A DNA stretch of 64,000 nt from Leisingera thetidis (GTDB lineage Bacteria; Pseudomonadota; Alphaproteobacteria; Rhodobacterales; Rhodobacteraceae): positions 1,305,501 to 1,369,500 of the forward strand of contig NZ_CP109787.1 of assembly GCF_025857195.1 (NCBI RefSeq). The letters run 5' to 3'. Shown here piece after piece: positions 55,354 to 64,000 of the stretch. Made by a program: the position numbers and the translations under genes. A model generated the notes under the pieces. That model had not been told where the DNA came from. It saw only the letters and a program-made list of their open reading frames with translations, and made no database searches. Numbering within the stretch: the first letter of the stretch is position 1; every line of letters starts with the position of its first letter.

Positions 55354-55431
55354 GCGCCCGCGTTAGCACAGCAGCGGGCGGAAAAGAAGCGGCTGTATGC
55401 GCGGCGGCCCCCGCGCAAAGCCGGGGGCTGC

Positions 55432-56388
55432 TCAGCGCTTGGGCGGAAAGGTGAACTCGCCGTCTTCGGCGCGCTTTTCCATCTCCTGCAGGCGGCGGCG
55501 GAACCGCGGCGCCCGCATCCGTTCGGTCACGTTGCGGCACAGCAGCGCCATCAGGTAGGCCCGGTCGTCCCGCTCCAGCCGCCCCAGCAGGTTGCGCAGG
55601 AAATAGGAGTTGTTGCGGCGGCTGCGGAACAGCTTGTGGAAGGCGCCGGCGCTCAGCTTGCGGCTGCCGGCCAGCGACAGGATATGATACAGCATCTCCA
55701 TTTCGATCAGCCGGGTCTGCACCGCGTCGCCCATATGCGGCGCGCGCAGCCGGGTGACGTTCTTGCGGGCAAACAGCGCCGCATGCATGGCATCCAGCCG
55801 CTCCTGCGGGTCATAGATCACATAGGCCTGCTCGGCGGCATCCAGCATGTCCGGCGCATAGCCGTAGCGGTCGGTGAACGACAGCCGCCGCATCTCGGCA
55901 AAGCGGTCGTCCCATTCGGTCATCCGCGGGTCCAGGGTGGCCTGCGGCTGCACCGCCACCACCACGGCGCCGGGGGCCGCCACCGAATAGGCCGCCGCCG
56001 CATAGCCGCAGGGGCCCGCGCCGTAAAAGATCACATTGTCGAACTCGTCGAAAAAGCCGTCGTCGATCAGCTGGTCGAAAAAGCCGTAGATGCGGCCGTC
56101 GCGGAACCAGGTGTCGCCGTCCGACACCACGCACATATGCGACCAGCCCAGGTTCTTCACCAGGTCGAACCCCAAGGGCTGCGCCTGGTCGGACAGGTTG
56201 TGGATGCCCTGGATGGTCTCGAAGGTCACCAGCAGCGTGTTGCCCTGGTCGATGAAGGTCGCGAAATGGCGGTCGCCGAGCGGCTGGTACATGCCCTGCG
56301 CCTCGGCCAGGGCCGCCATCCGGGCCTTCCATTGGTCGGGCTTCAGCCCGGAAAGGTCTTCATCCAGATTTTCAAGTCCGTCCTGCAT
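55432..56388 (-). CDS. hydrolase-fold-like protein paired with a glycosyltransferase
   Basis: 318 aa, uncertain. NVIFYGAGPCGYAAAAYSVAAPGAVVVAVQPQATLDPR (residues about 134-170) looks like an alpha/beta-hydrolase nucleophile turn with the expected Ser replaced (G-A-G-P-C-G), so probably non-hydrolytic. The C-terminal part is charged and rich in Arg (RSRRNNSYFLRNLLGRLERDD). Relatives in Rhodobacterales are often labelled phosphoadenosine phosphosulfate reductase; no CxxC/SGGxDS-type reductase motif is visible. It is followed on the same strand by the GT2 gene upstream (56543); both could act on a surface glycan. Confidence 0.6.
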   Translation of the reverse strand: MQDGLENLDEDLSGLKPDQWKARMAALAEAQGMYQPLGDRHFATFIDQGNTLLVTFETIQGIHNLSDQAQPLGFDLVKNLGWSHMCVVSDGDTWFRDGRIYGFFDQLIDDGFFDEFDNVIFYGAGPCGYAAAAYSVAAPGAVVVAVQPQATLDPRMTEWDDRFAEMRRLSFTDRYGYAPDMLDAAEQAYVIYDPQERLDAMHAALFARKNVTRLRAPHMGDAVQTRLIEMEMLYHILSLAGSRKLSAGAFHKLFRSRRNNSYFLRNLLGRLERDDRAYLMALLCRNVTERMRAPRFRRRLQEMEKRAEDGEFTFPPKR

Positions 56389-56542
56389 GCCTGCTGTCCT
56401 CTATGCCCCCCAAAGTAAGGTCCGGGCCCGCTGTTTGCGTTTACAGTTAGGTGAGAAATAAGGCCAAATTTGGAAGAACTCATGCCCCAATGCGGCCCTG
56501 CGGCGTCCATTCGGCGGCGTTTCGCCGGGGGGCGGGCAGGGC

Positions 56543-57607
56543 TCAGCGGCCATCCTGCGGCGGCGGCTGCTCCGCCGGGTCCCGGGCTGCGAATCCGCGC
56601 AGCAGCTCCGCCGCCGCCGGGCTCACCGTCCGCGACGGCGGCGTCATCAGCAGCCGCGCGAACAGGGCCCGGCACGGCTCCTGCTGCATCAGCGCGGCAA
56701 ACCGGTCATGGCGCCAGGCCGCCGCGGCGCCATGCAGCCGGGCCAGCCTGGGGTCCGCCGCCAGTTCCGCCTGCAGTGCCGACCGCGCCGCGCCGTAACG
56801 GGCGATCGAGATATCCGAGGCGCCGCAGTAATTCCGCTCCACCCAGTAATCCATGCCCATCGCCGCCTGCCGGTTGGCGCGGCCGCGGTCGGCCTTCAGC
56901 ACATAGCTCTCCATCGCCCCCAGCGGGTAATGGTTCAGCTGCGCCAGCCGGTGGTTGGGGCGGCCGTAATCGGAAAACAGCCGCTGCGTCCGGAACGCCC
57001 CGCCCAGCTCGCGCCCCTCGCAGTCGAACCAGCGGAAGCGCTCCAGCTGCGCCGCGCCGCGCGCATCCCGCGGCCGGTGGACGCCGCATTTGCGGTAGGT
57101 GCCGTCATTGCGGTACAGCGTCTTGAACATCACCGCCCGCCACGGCCAGTGGATCACCTCCGGCGCGCAACGGGTGAACTGCGCGGTGACCGGCGCATCC
57201 TCATAGCGCACGATGCCGGCATTGCCGAACAGCCGCCAGGTCAGCGTCACCGCATCCGCCTGCGGCAGCGCTGCCAGCAGGTCCGCCACGGTGCCATCGC
57301 CGGTCTTGATGCAGACAAACTCGTCGATATCCAGCACCAGCACCCAGTCGGCCGCCTTCATCAGCGGATGCCGGTCGGCCTGTTTCAGCGCGGTGAACTG
57401 GATGCCGCCCTTGTCGTAAGGCCCCTCGTTGCGCAGGTGCGTCAGCTGCCCCATCTCCTGCAGCCGGTCCAGCATCCTGGCCGTTCCGTCCTGGCAGTCG
57501 TTTGAAAAGACAAGGAAATCCGTGAACCCCACAGCCCGGTGATGGGCCAGCCATTCCAGCAGAAAGGCGCCTTCGTTGCGCACGCAGAGGACCGCCAGAA
57601 CGCGCAT
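56543..57607 (-). CDS. glycosyltransferase family 2 protein
   Basis: 354 aa. Starts MRVLAVLCVRNEGAFLLEWLAHHRAVGFTDFLVFSNDCQDGT, the pattern of the GT2 subgroup with NDCxDGT; the DxD-type acid cluster is DWVLVLDIDEFVC (about residue 92). The rest carries HWPWRAVMFKTLYR and CGVHRPRDARG. Such proteins transfer sugars to surface polysaccharides or lipids; the acceptor is unknown. The divergent moxR promoter region lies before it. Confidence 0.85.
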   Translation of the reverse strand: MRVLAVLCVRNEGAFLLEWLAHHRAVGFTDFLVFSNDCQDGTARMLDRLQEMGQLTHLRNEGPYDKGGIQFTALKQADRHPLMKAADWVLVLDIDEFVCIKTGDGTVADLLAALPQADAVTLTWRLFGNAGIVRYEDAPVTAQFTRCAPEVIHWPWRAVMFKTLYRNDGTYRKCGVHRPRDARGAAQLERFRWFDCEGRELGGAFRTQRLFSDYGRPNHRLAQLNHYPLGAMESYVLKADRGRANRQAAMGMDYWVERNYCGASDISIARYGAARSALQAELAADPRLARLHGAAAAWRHDRFAALMQQEPCRALFARLLMTPPSRTVSPAAAELLRGFAARDPAEQPPPQDGR

Positions 57608-57823
57608 CAGCCCTGGCGCCCGCCGGCCCGTCGGCGCAGGCCATCCTGATTGTGCGGCGCGTTTTGCATGATCCGGTTCTCTGCCTTCGCGGCCCCCGTC
57701 CGCGGCGCCGCCTCCCTGGCCGGGAGTTTTACCTGACGGGCCGGGTTATACAACTCCCCCCTTGCCGGCCGCTGCAAACGCAGCGTTGCGGCAGCTGCGG
57801 GTTGACCGCACGCCGCCGGCATG

Positions 57824-57849
57824 CCCTGTTGATCCCGGCAACAGGGAGG
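57824..57849 (+). promoter_or_regulatory. hairpin overlapping the moxR ribosome-binding site
   Basis: Perfect 8-bp arms CCCTGTTG (57824-57831) and CAACAGGG (57839-57846) around ATCCCGG. The Shine-Dalgarno AGGGAGG (57843-57849) begins inside the right arm, 6 bases before the ATG at 57856. In RNA this would hide part of the ribosome-binding site. A further hairpin CGCTGC-AAAC-GCAGCG lies at 57770-57785. Confidence 0.5.
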
Positions 57850-57855
57850 CCCGCC

Positions 57856-58764
57856 ATGGCGCAGGCGCTATCAATCGAACAGGTGCAGCAGATGCTCTCG
57901 GCGCAGGGCTATGTCTGCGGTCGGGCACTGGCCACGGTGGTGTTCCTGTCGCTGAAGCTGGGCCGCCCGCTGTTTCTCGAGGGCGAGGCCGGCACCGGCA
58001 AGACCGAAATCGCCAAGGCGCTGGCGGCGGGGCTGAACCGCCGCCTGATCCGGCTGCAGTGCTACGAGGGGCTGGACGCCGCCAGCGCCGTCTATGAATG
58101 GAACTTTGCCGCCCAGATGGTCGCCATCCGCACCGCCGAAGCGGCGGGCGGCGCCGGCCGCGCGGAGCTGCAGGCCGAGCTGTTCTCGGACGAATACCTT
58201 GTCGAGCGCCCGCTGCTGCAGGCGATGCGCCCGGACCACCGCGGCGCCCCGGTGCTGCTGATCGACGAGCTGGACCGCACCGACGAGCCGTTCGAGGCCT
58301 TCCTGCTGGAGGCGCTCTCCGATTTCCAGGTGACGATCCCGGAACTCGGCACCATCCGCGCCCCCGAGCCGCCCATCGTGGTGCTCACCTCCAACCGCAC
58401 CCGCGAGGTGCATGACGCGCTCAAGCGCCGCTGCCTCTACCACTGGGTCGACTACCCGGACTTCGAGCGGGAAATCGAGATCCTCCAGGCTCGCGCGCCG
58501 GAGGCCGGCGCCCGGCTCAGCCGCGAGATCGTCGCCTTTGTGCAAACCCTGCGCACCGAGGATCTGTTCAAGAAGCCGGGGGTGGCCGAGACCATCGACT
58601 GGGCCAACTGCCTGCTGGCCCTCGACGTCATCGCGCTCAGCCCCGAGGTGATCTCCGACACCCTGGGCGCGGTGCTGAAATACCAGGACGACATCGCCCG
58701 CCTGCACGGCTCCGAGGCCAAGCGCCTGCTGGATCAGGCCCGTGCGAATCTCGATGCGGCGTGA
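57856..58764 (+). CDS. coxD: MoxR family AAA+ ATPase (CoxD-like)
   Basis: 302 aa; ATG at 57856. Walker A EGEAGTGKTE (residues 42-51), Walker B VLLIDELDRTDEPFEAFLLEAL, sensor 1 VVLTSNRTREVHDALKRRCLYHWVDYPD. CoxD-type MoxR proteins act as chaperones that insert the sulfido-copper/molybdenum cofactor into CO dehydrogenase. Its neighbours coxE, xdhC and coxSL support the assignment; MoxR proteins in other settings look alike. Confidence 0.85.
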   Translation: MAQALSIEQVQQMLSAQGYVCGRALATVVFLSLKLGRPLFLEGEAGTGKTEIAKALAAGLNRRLIRLQCYEGLDAASAVYEWNFAAQMVAIRTAEAAGGAGRAELQAELFSDEYLVERPLLQAMRPDHRGAPVLLIDELDRTDEPFEAFLLEALSDFQVTIPELGTIRAPEPPIVVLTSNRTREVHDALKRRCLYHWVDYPDFEREIEILQARAPEAGARLSREIVAFVQTLRTEDLFKKPGVAETIDWANCLLALDVIALSPEVISDTLGAVLKYQDDIARLHGSEAKRLLDQARANLDAA

Positions 58765-58766
58765 TG

Positions 58767-58812
58767 CTTCTTCTTTGCGGAAATACTCCGGGGGTTTGGG
58801 GGCAGCGCCCCC
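58767..58812 (-). repeat. GGGATATTT-family repeat, minus orientation, in front of coxE
   Basis: Read on the minus strand: GGGGGC-GCT-GCCCCC (58798-58812), then CAAACCCCCGGAGTATTTCCGC. It fills most of the coxD-coxE gap and is a divergent relative of the other copies (GTATTT for ATATTT). Confidence 0.6.
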
Positions 58813-58822
58813 ATGAACGGTA

Positions 58823-60073
58823 GTGCCTGATTATCCGCCGCTTTCCCTGCCGGACAATCCCAAGCTGGTCCGCAACATCACCCACTTCGCCCGCGCCCTG
58901 CGCAAGGCGGGCCTGCCGGCCGGGCCGGGGCGGGTGCTGGGCGCGGTGGAGGCGGCGGCGGCGGCGGGCTTCACCAGCCGCGCCGATTTCTACTGGGCCC
59001 TGCACGCCTGTTTTGTCAGCAAGCCCGAGCACCGGCAGGTGTTCGCGCAGGTGTTCCGCCTGTTCTGGCGCGATCCGCGCTACTTGGAGCACATGATGGC
59101 GGCGATGCTGCCCGCGGTACGCGGCGTGCAGCAGGAACGCGCCGCCCAACCGGCCGAACGGCGCGCCGCCGAGGCGCTGCTGGACGGCGCGCAGCAGCAG
59201 GACGCCGCCGGGGACAGCGGCGAAGAGGGCAGCGGGATCGAAATCGAGTCCGCCCGCACCATGTCGGAGCAGGAGCGGCTGCGGACGCTCGATTTCGAAC
59301 AGATGAGCACCGCCGAGACCGCCGCTGCCAAGCGCATCCTGGCGCAGCTGGAACTGCCGGTCGCTCCGATCCTGTCGCGCCGCCTGGCCGCCGCGCCGCG
59401 CGGCCGCCGGGCGGACTGGCGCCGCACCCTGCGCAACGCCGCGCGTCAGGGCGGCGACCTGCAGCAAATGGCCCTCGCCAAACGCCGCCTCCGCTGGCCC
59501 AGCCTGGTGGTGCTCTGCGACATCTCCGGCTCGATGAGCCAGTACAGCCGCGTCATCCTGCATTTCCTGCACGCCGCCGCCAATGCCAGGGGCGCGGGCT
59601 GGGCCAGGGTGCACGGCTTCACCTTCGGCACCCGCCTCACCAACATCACCCGCCACCTGGCGCAGCGCGACGCGGATGCGGCGCTGGCGGCGGCCGGCGC
59701 CGAGGCGCAGGACTGGGAGGGCGGCACCCGCATCGGCGACTGCCTGCATGCCTTCAACCGCGACTGGTCGCGCCGGGTGACGGGGCAGGGCGCGGTGGTG
59801 CTCTTGATCACCGACGGGCTCGACCGCGGCGACCCGCAGGCGCTGGCGCGCGAGATGCAGCGGCTGCAGCTGTCGGCGCGCCGCCTGATCTGGGTGAACC
59901 CCTTGCTGCGCTGGGACGGCTTTGCCCCCCGGGCCACCGGCATCCGCGCCATGCTGCCCTATGCCGACAGCTTCCGGGCCGGCCATTCCATCGCCTCGCT
60001 GGAAGAGCTGGCGCGGGTGATCTCCAGCCCCTCCGACGCGGGCGAGAAGGCGCGGCTGATGGCACTGCTCTAG
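58823..60073 (+). CDS. coxE: VWA domain protein (CoxE-like)
   Basis: 416 aa from a GTG at 58823; no Shine-Dalgarno is obvious as the repeat ends 10 bases earlier. The N-terminal half (helical, YWALHACFVSKPEHRQVFAQVF) is typical of CoxE; the C-terminal VWA domain has the metal-site motif DISGSMSQYSR at Asp233, then TFGTRLTNITRHL and VLLITDGLDRGD. CoxE pairs with CoxD in cofactor insertion for CO dehydrogenase. Confidence 0.88.
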   Translation: MPDYPPLSLPDNPKLVRNITHFARALRKAGLPAGPGRVLGAVEAAAAAGFTSRADFYWALHACFVSKPEHRQVFAQVFRLFWRDPRYLEHMMAAMLPAVRGVQQERAAQPAERRAAEALLDGAQQQDAAGDSGEEGSGIEIESARTMSEQERLRTLDFEQMSTAETAAAKRILAQLELPVAPILSRRLAAAPRGRRADWRRTLRNAARQGGDLQQMALAKRRLRWPSLVVLCDISGSMSQYSRVILHFLHAAANARGAGWARVHGFTFGTRLTNITRHLAQRDADAALAAAGAEAQDWEGGTRIGDCLHAFNRDWSRRVTGQGAVVLLITDGLDRGDPQALAREMQRLQLSARRLIWVNPLLRWDGFAPRATGIRAMLPYADSFRAGHSIASLEELARVISSPSDAGEKARLMALL

Positions 60074-60173
60074 CGGGGTTCCAGCGGCCGCGGCTTGCAA
60101 TCCCGGGCCTAAGTGCCGATTTTGACTGCAAACACCCTCCGGACAAAAGAAACATGGGCTGGGAGGCCCGCCG

Positions 60174-61154
60174 ATGCAAACCAAGACCCCGTTCGAACAC
60201 GCCCCCGAAACCGCGCTTGCCTGGCACCGCGCCGGCACCGGTGCGGCGCTTGCGACCGTGGTGCAGACCTGGGGCTCCGCCCCGCGCCGCAGCGGATCGC
60301 AGCTGGCGGTGTCCGGCGAGGGGCAGATCGAAGGCTCGGTCTCCGGCGGCTGCGTCGAGGGCGCGGTGGTGGCCGAAGCGCTGGAGGCGCTGCAGGACGG
60401 CCGGCACCGGCTGCTGGAATTCGGCGTCAGCGACGCGGACGCCTTTGCCGTCGGCCTCGCCTGCGGCGGCACCATCAAGGTGCTGGTGGAGCCGGTCGGC
60501 AGCGCGCTGCCCGCGGACCTGCTGGCGGAACTGGTGCAGGCCCGCGCAGACCGCGCGCCCGTGGCTTATGAGATGAACCTCGCCACCGGCGCGCGGCACC
60601 TGCTGCGCAATGCATACCCCGACCGCATGCGCATGGACCGCTCCGGGCTGGAGGCGGACGGCGAGACATTTGTGGCCGTCCACAACCCGCCGCTGCGGCT
60701 GGTCTGCGTCGGCGCGGTGCACATCACCCAGGCGCTGGTGCCGATGGCCCGGGTTGCCGGCTACGACGTGGCAATCATCGACCCGCGGGCGGCCTTTGCC
60801 GCGCCGGAGCGTTTCCCCGGCGAGGTCCTGCTGGATGACTGGCCGGACGAGGCGGTGGAGAAGCTCGGGCTGGACAGCCGCACCGCACTGGTGCTGCTGA
60901 CGCATGATCCGAAACTGGACGACCCGGCGCTGCAGGCCGCGTTGCAGGCCGACGTCTTCTACATCGGCGCGCTGGGCTCGAAAAAGACCCATGCCGCCCG
61001 TGTGGCGCGGCTGCAGCAGGCCGGCTTCAGCGAAGCCCGGATCGCCCGCATCCATGGCCCCATCGGCCTTGACATCGGCGCGACGGGACCGGCGGAAATC
61101 GCGGTCTCGATCCTGGCCGAGATGACCGCCGTGCTGCGCGGCAAACAGCCATGA
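60174..61154 (+). CDS. coxF: XdhC/CoxF family protein
   Basis: 326 aa. N-terminal domain TVVQTWGSAPRRSGSQLAVSGEGQIEGSVSGGCVEGAVVAEAL holds the conserved cofactor-binding CxxG region (SGGCVEG). C-terminal Rossmann-like domain LRLVCVGAVHITQALVPMARVAGYDVAIIDPRAAF and the end YIGALGSKKTHAARVARL. XdhC proteins bind the molybdenum cofactor and deliver it in sulfido form. It overlaps the next gene by 4 bases. Confidence 0.88.
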   Translation: MQTKTPFEHAPETALAWHRAGTGAALATVVQTWGSAPRRSGSQLAVSGEGQIEGSVSGGCVEGAVVAEALEALQDGRHRLLEFGVSDADAFAVGLACGGTIKVLVEPVGSALPADLLAELVQARADRAPVAYEMNLATGARHLLRNAYPDRMRMDRSGLEADGETFVAVHNPPLRLVCVGAVHITQALVPMARVAGYDVAIIDPRAAFAAPERFPGEVLLDDWPDEAVEKLGLDSRTALVLLTHDPKLDDPALQAALQADVFYIGALGSKKTHAARVARLQQAGFSEARIARIHGPIGLDIGATGPAEIAVSILAEMTAVLRGKQP

Positions 61155-62152
61155 GGTTCGGCCCCGTCCCCCTGAAGGACGCCGAAGGCGCCATCCTCGC
61201 CCATTCCCTGCAGGGCGCCAGCCGCAAGATTGCCAAGGGCACGGTGCTGAATGCCAAGGATATCGAAGACCTCGCCGCCGCTGGCCATGAAACCCTGACC
61301 GTGGCCCGGCTCGACCCCGCCGACATGCACGAGGACGCCGCCGCCGAAGCCCTTGCACACGCACTGGTGCCGGACCCGGCCGCGCAGGGCATCCGCATTT
61401 CCGGCGCAGGCACCGGGCGGGTGAACCTCTATGCAGACCGCGCCGGGCTGGTGCGGCTGGACCGGGACAAGCTGGAGGCCGTCAACGCGGTGGATCCGAT
61501 GATCACCGTCGCCACCGTGCCGGACTTCCACCGGGCCGATGCAAGGGGCATGCTGGCGACAATCAAGATCATCTCCTATGGCGTGCCCGCCGACGCCATC
61601 CGCCGCGCCAGCGACGGGGCCGCTGATGCGATGCGGGTGCTGCCGCCGGTGTTCTCCTCTGCCACGCTGATCGAAACGGCGGTCACGGAAGACACCCCGC
61701 CGGACAAGGGCCGCGCCGCGATGGCGGGCCGCTTGCACCGGATGGGCCTCAGCCTGTCGGAGCGCACGGTGGTGCCGCACCGGGAGGCAGAGCTGGCGGA
61801 GGCCATTGCTAACGCGCCGGGGCAGCTGCTGCTGGTGCTGACCGGCTCCGCCACCTCTGACAGCCATGACGTGGCGCCGCAGGCGCTGCGCAGTGCAGGC
61901 GGCACGGTGACGCGTTTCGGGATGCCGGTCGATCCCGGCAACCTGCTGTTTCTGGGCACGTTCCACGGCAAGCCGGTGATCGGCCTGCCGGGCTGCGCCC
62001 GCTCTCCGGCGCTGAACGGCGCCGACTGGGTGCTGGAGCGGGTGATCTGCGGCATTCCCGTCTCGGCCCGGGACATCGCCGCGATGGGCGTTGGCGGCCT
62101 CCTGAAGGAGATTCCCACCCGCCCGATGCCGCGCCGCGATGCGGAAGGCTGA
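61151..62152 (+). CDS. molybdopterin-binding protein (MoeA/MogA-like)
   Basis: 333 aa. The MoCF-type domain is seen in LLLVLTGSATSDSHDVAPQALRSAGGTVTRFGMPVDPGNLLFLGTFHGKPVIGLPGCARSPALNG, a variant of the molybdenum-cofactor-synthesis fold with GLPGxxxSP. The N-terminal part (KIAKGTVLNAKDIEDLAAAGHETLTVARL) matches the start of MoeA-like proteins; in some genomes it is fused to a nucleotidyltransferase. Coupled to xdhC (ATGA), it likely processes the Mo cofactor for the downstream hydroxylase. Confidence 0.82.
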   Translation: MRFGPVPLKDAEGAILAHSLQGASRKIAKGTVLNAKDIEDLAAAGHETLTVARLDPADMHEDAAAEALAHALVPDPAAQGIRISGAGTGRVNLYADRAGLVRLDRDKLEAVNAVDPMITVATVPDFHRADARGMLATIKIISYGVPADAIRRASDGAADAMRVLPPVFSSATLIETAVTEDTPPDKGRAAMAGRLHRMGLSLSERTVVPHREAELAEAIANAPGQLLLVLTGSATSDSHDVAPQALRSAGGTVTRFGMPVDPGNLLFLGTFHGKPVIGLPGCARSPALNGADWVLERVICGIPVSARDIAAMGVGGLLKEIPTRPMPRRDAEG

Positions 62153-62173
62153 TGCCGCGGCGCAGCGCGGGAT

Positions 62174-62192
62174 TTGTGACGCAAGGTCACAA
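62174..62192. promoter_or_regulatory. perfect inverted repeat upstream of coxS
   Basis: TTGTGAC (62174-62180) and GTCACAA (62186-62192) around GCAAG, 124 bases upstream of the coxS start. It resembles a CRP/FNR-type half-site pair (TGTGA/TCACA), though the spacing is one base longer than the CRP consensus. Confidence 0.55.
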
Positions 62193-62315
62193 CCATAGGT
62201 AAGCCATGCTGACGCGAATTTTACCCCCGGCACCGCCCGGAAAACACTTCGCACATCGCTCACCCCGTGCTTAACTCCCCTCAGCCAGACAAGAACAAGC
62301 TAAAGGGAGGGTACT

Positions 62316-62801
62316 ATGGCCAAGGTCTCCATGACCGTGAATGGCAAGGCTGCCAGCGGCGATGTCGAAGGGCGCACGCTGCTGTCGGCATTCCTGCGCG
62401 AGAAGCTGGGCCTCACCGGCACCCACATCGGCTGCGACACCAGCCAATGCGGTGCCTGCGTGGTGCATGTGGACGGCAAGGCGGTGAAATCCTGCACCAT
62501 GCTGGCGCTGGAGGCCGAGGGGGCGGACGTCGCCACCATCGAAGGCCAGGCCAACGCCGACGGCTCTCTGAACACGATCCAGCAGGCGTTCCAGGACCAC
62601 CACGGGCTGCAATGCGGCTTCTGCACGCCGGGCATGGTGATGTCTGCGGCGGCGCTGCTGAAGGACAACCCCAAGCCCACCGAGGCGGAGGTCCGCGACT
62701 ATCTCGAGGGCAACCTGTGCCGCTGTACCGGCTACCACAATATCGTCAAGGCGATCATGGCGGCTTCGGGCCAGGATGTGTCCGCCATCGCGGCCGAGTG
62801 A
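62316..62801 (+). CDS. coxS: carbon-monoxide dehydrogenase-type small subunit (2Fe-2S)
   Basis: 161 aa, the small subunit of an aerobic Mo-hydroxylase. Plant-type cluster motif [21 protein letters not shown] (Cys40, 45, 48, 60) and second cluster motif CGFC...CRC (Cys100, 103, 135, 137) are all present, the latter in [16 protein letters not shown] and [12 protein letters not shown]. Electrons go from the Mo site in CoxL via these clusters to the FAD subunit CoxM. There is no coxM before it; coxL follows 99 bases later. Confidence 0.95.
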   Translation: MAKVSMTVNGKAASGDVEGRTLLSAFLREKLGLTGTHIGCDTSQCGACVVHVDGKAVKSCTMLALEAEGADVATIEGQANADGSLNTIQQAFQDHHGLQCGFCTPGMVMSAAALLKDNPKPTEAEVRDYLEGNLCRCTGYHNIVKAIMAASGQDVSAIAAE

Positions 62802-62900
62802 AGCGCGACGACCCCAGGCCGGACCGCGGCCTGAGCTGAACAAGGAGTGCAGACCAAGAGGTGCGCTGCGGCAGCACCCTCCAGGGAGGAGACTTCAGAC

Positions 62901-64000
<1,100 letters not shown>

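Overview
The window reads as a high-GC alphaproteobacterial chromosome of the Rhodobacteraceae (roseobacter group, Leisingera/Phaeobacter-like). The evidence is the gene order (nuo operon with interposed small genes, then birA-coaX-rnj; dnaB-alr-mlaE-mlaF; pcm-surE-LysM/M23), RNase J, CtrA-type sites, Hint-domain proteins and an aerobic CO-dehydrogenase-type cluster. This assignment is inferred from protein character; no database was searched. No rRNA, tRNA, CRISPR array, transposase or integrase was seen.

Layout. 1-9.8 kb: 3' half of the complex I operon (nuoG end, H, I, J, K, L, M, N) with three extra genes inside it (a lipoprotein, a SAM methyltransferase, a carboxymuconolactone-decarboxylase-fold protein) and a closing terminator. 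9.8-13.0 kb: birA, coaX, rnj, tightly packed. 13-17.4 kb: a small protein, a DEAD-box helicase and prfC on the minus strand. 17.6-19.1 kb: a low-GC insert with a frameshifted BrnA/DUF4415-type gene and an unrecognised 299-aa protein. 19.2-26.7 kb: Hint-domain protein, SDR, AlkD-like protein, an arsM-type methyltransferase between two copies of a structured repeat, an orphan ABC ATPase, a GNAT enzyme, and a WYL-regulator/monooxygenase pair with a clear candidate operator. 26.9-28.5 kb: tatABC. 28.6-37.7 kb: lectin-like secreted protein, DUF815 ATPase, then minus-strand LysM/M23, pcm, surE, SDR, small proteins, purF and a GYD protein. 37.8-49.6 kb, minus strand: membrane protein plus SBP56/methanethiol oxidase, Hint protein, cvpA, radA, pqiA-like, mlaF, an AT-richer lipoprotein, mlaE, alr, dnaB. 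50-57.6 kb: patatin, pyrE, RTX protein, pyrC, a hydrolase-fold protein and a GT2 glycosyltransferase. 57.9-64 kb: moxR/coxD, coxE, xdhC/coxF, a molybdopterin-binding protein, coxS and the first 366 codons of coxL, all plus strand. This is a molybdenum hydroxylase operon with its accessory genes; S then L with no M upstream fits the form II (BMS) order.

The regulatory DNA holds the least expected signals. There are two exact TTAA-N7-TTAAC CtrA-type sites, upstream of a Hint-domain gene (with an exact DnaA box 36 bases away) and upstream of an RTX protein gene. Two near-consensus DnaA boxes face each other around a 12-bp palindrome upstream of dnaB. A perfect 9-bp inverted repeat lies upstream of the monooxygenase/WYL pair. 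A perfect 7-bp inverted repeat lies upstream of coxS. Several families of intergenic structured repeats recur, one with a covarying base pair.
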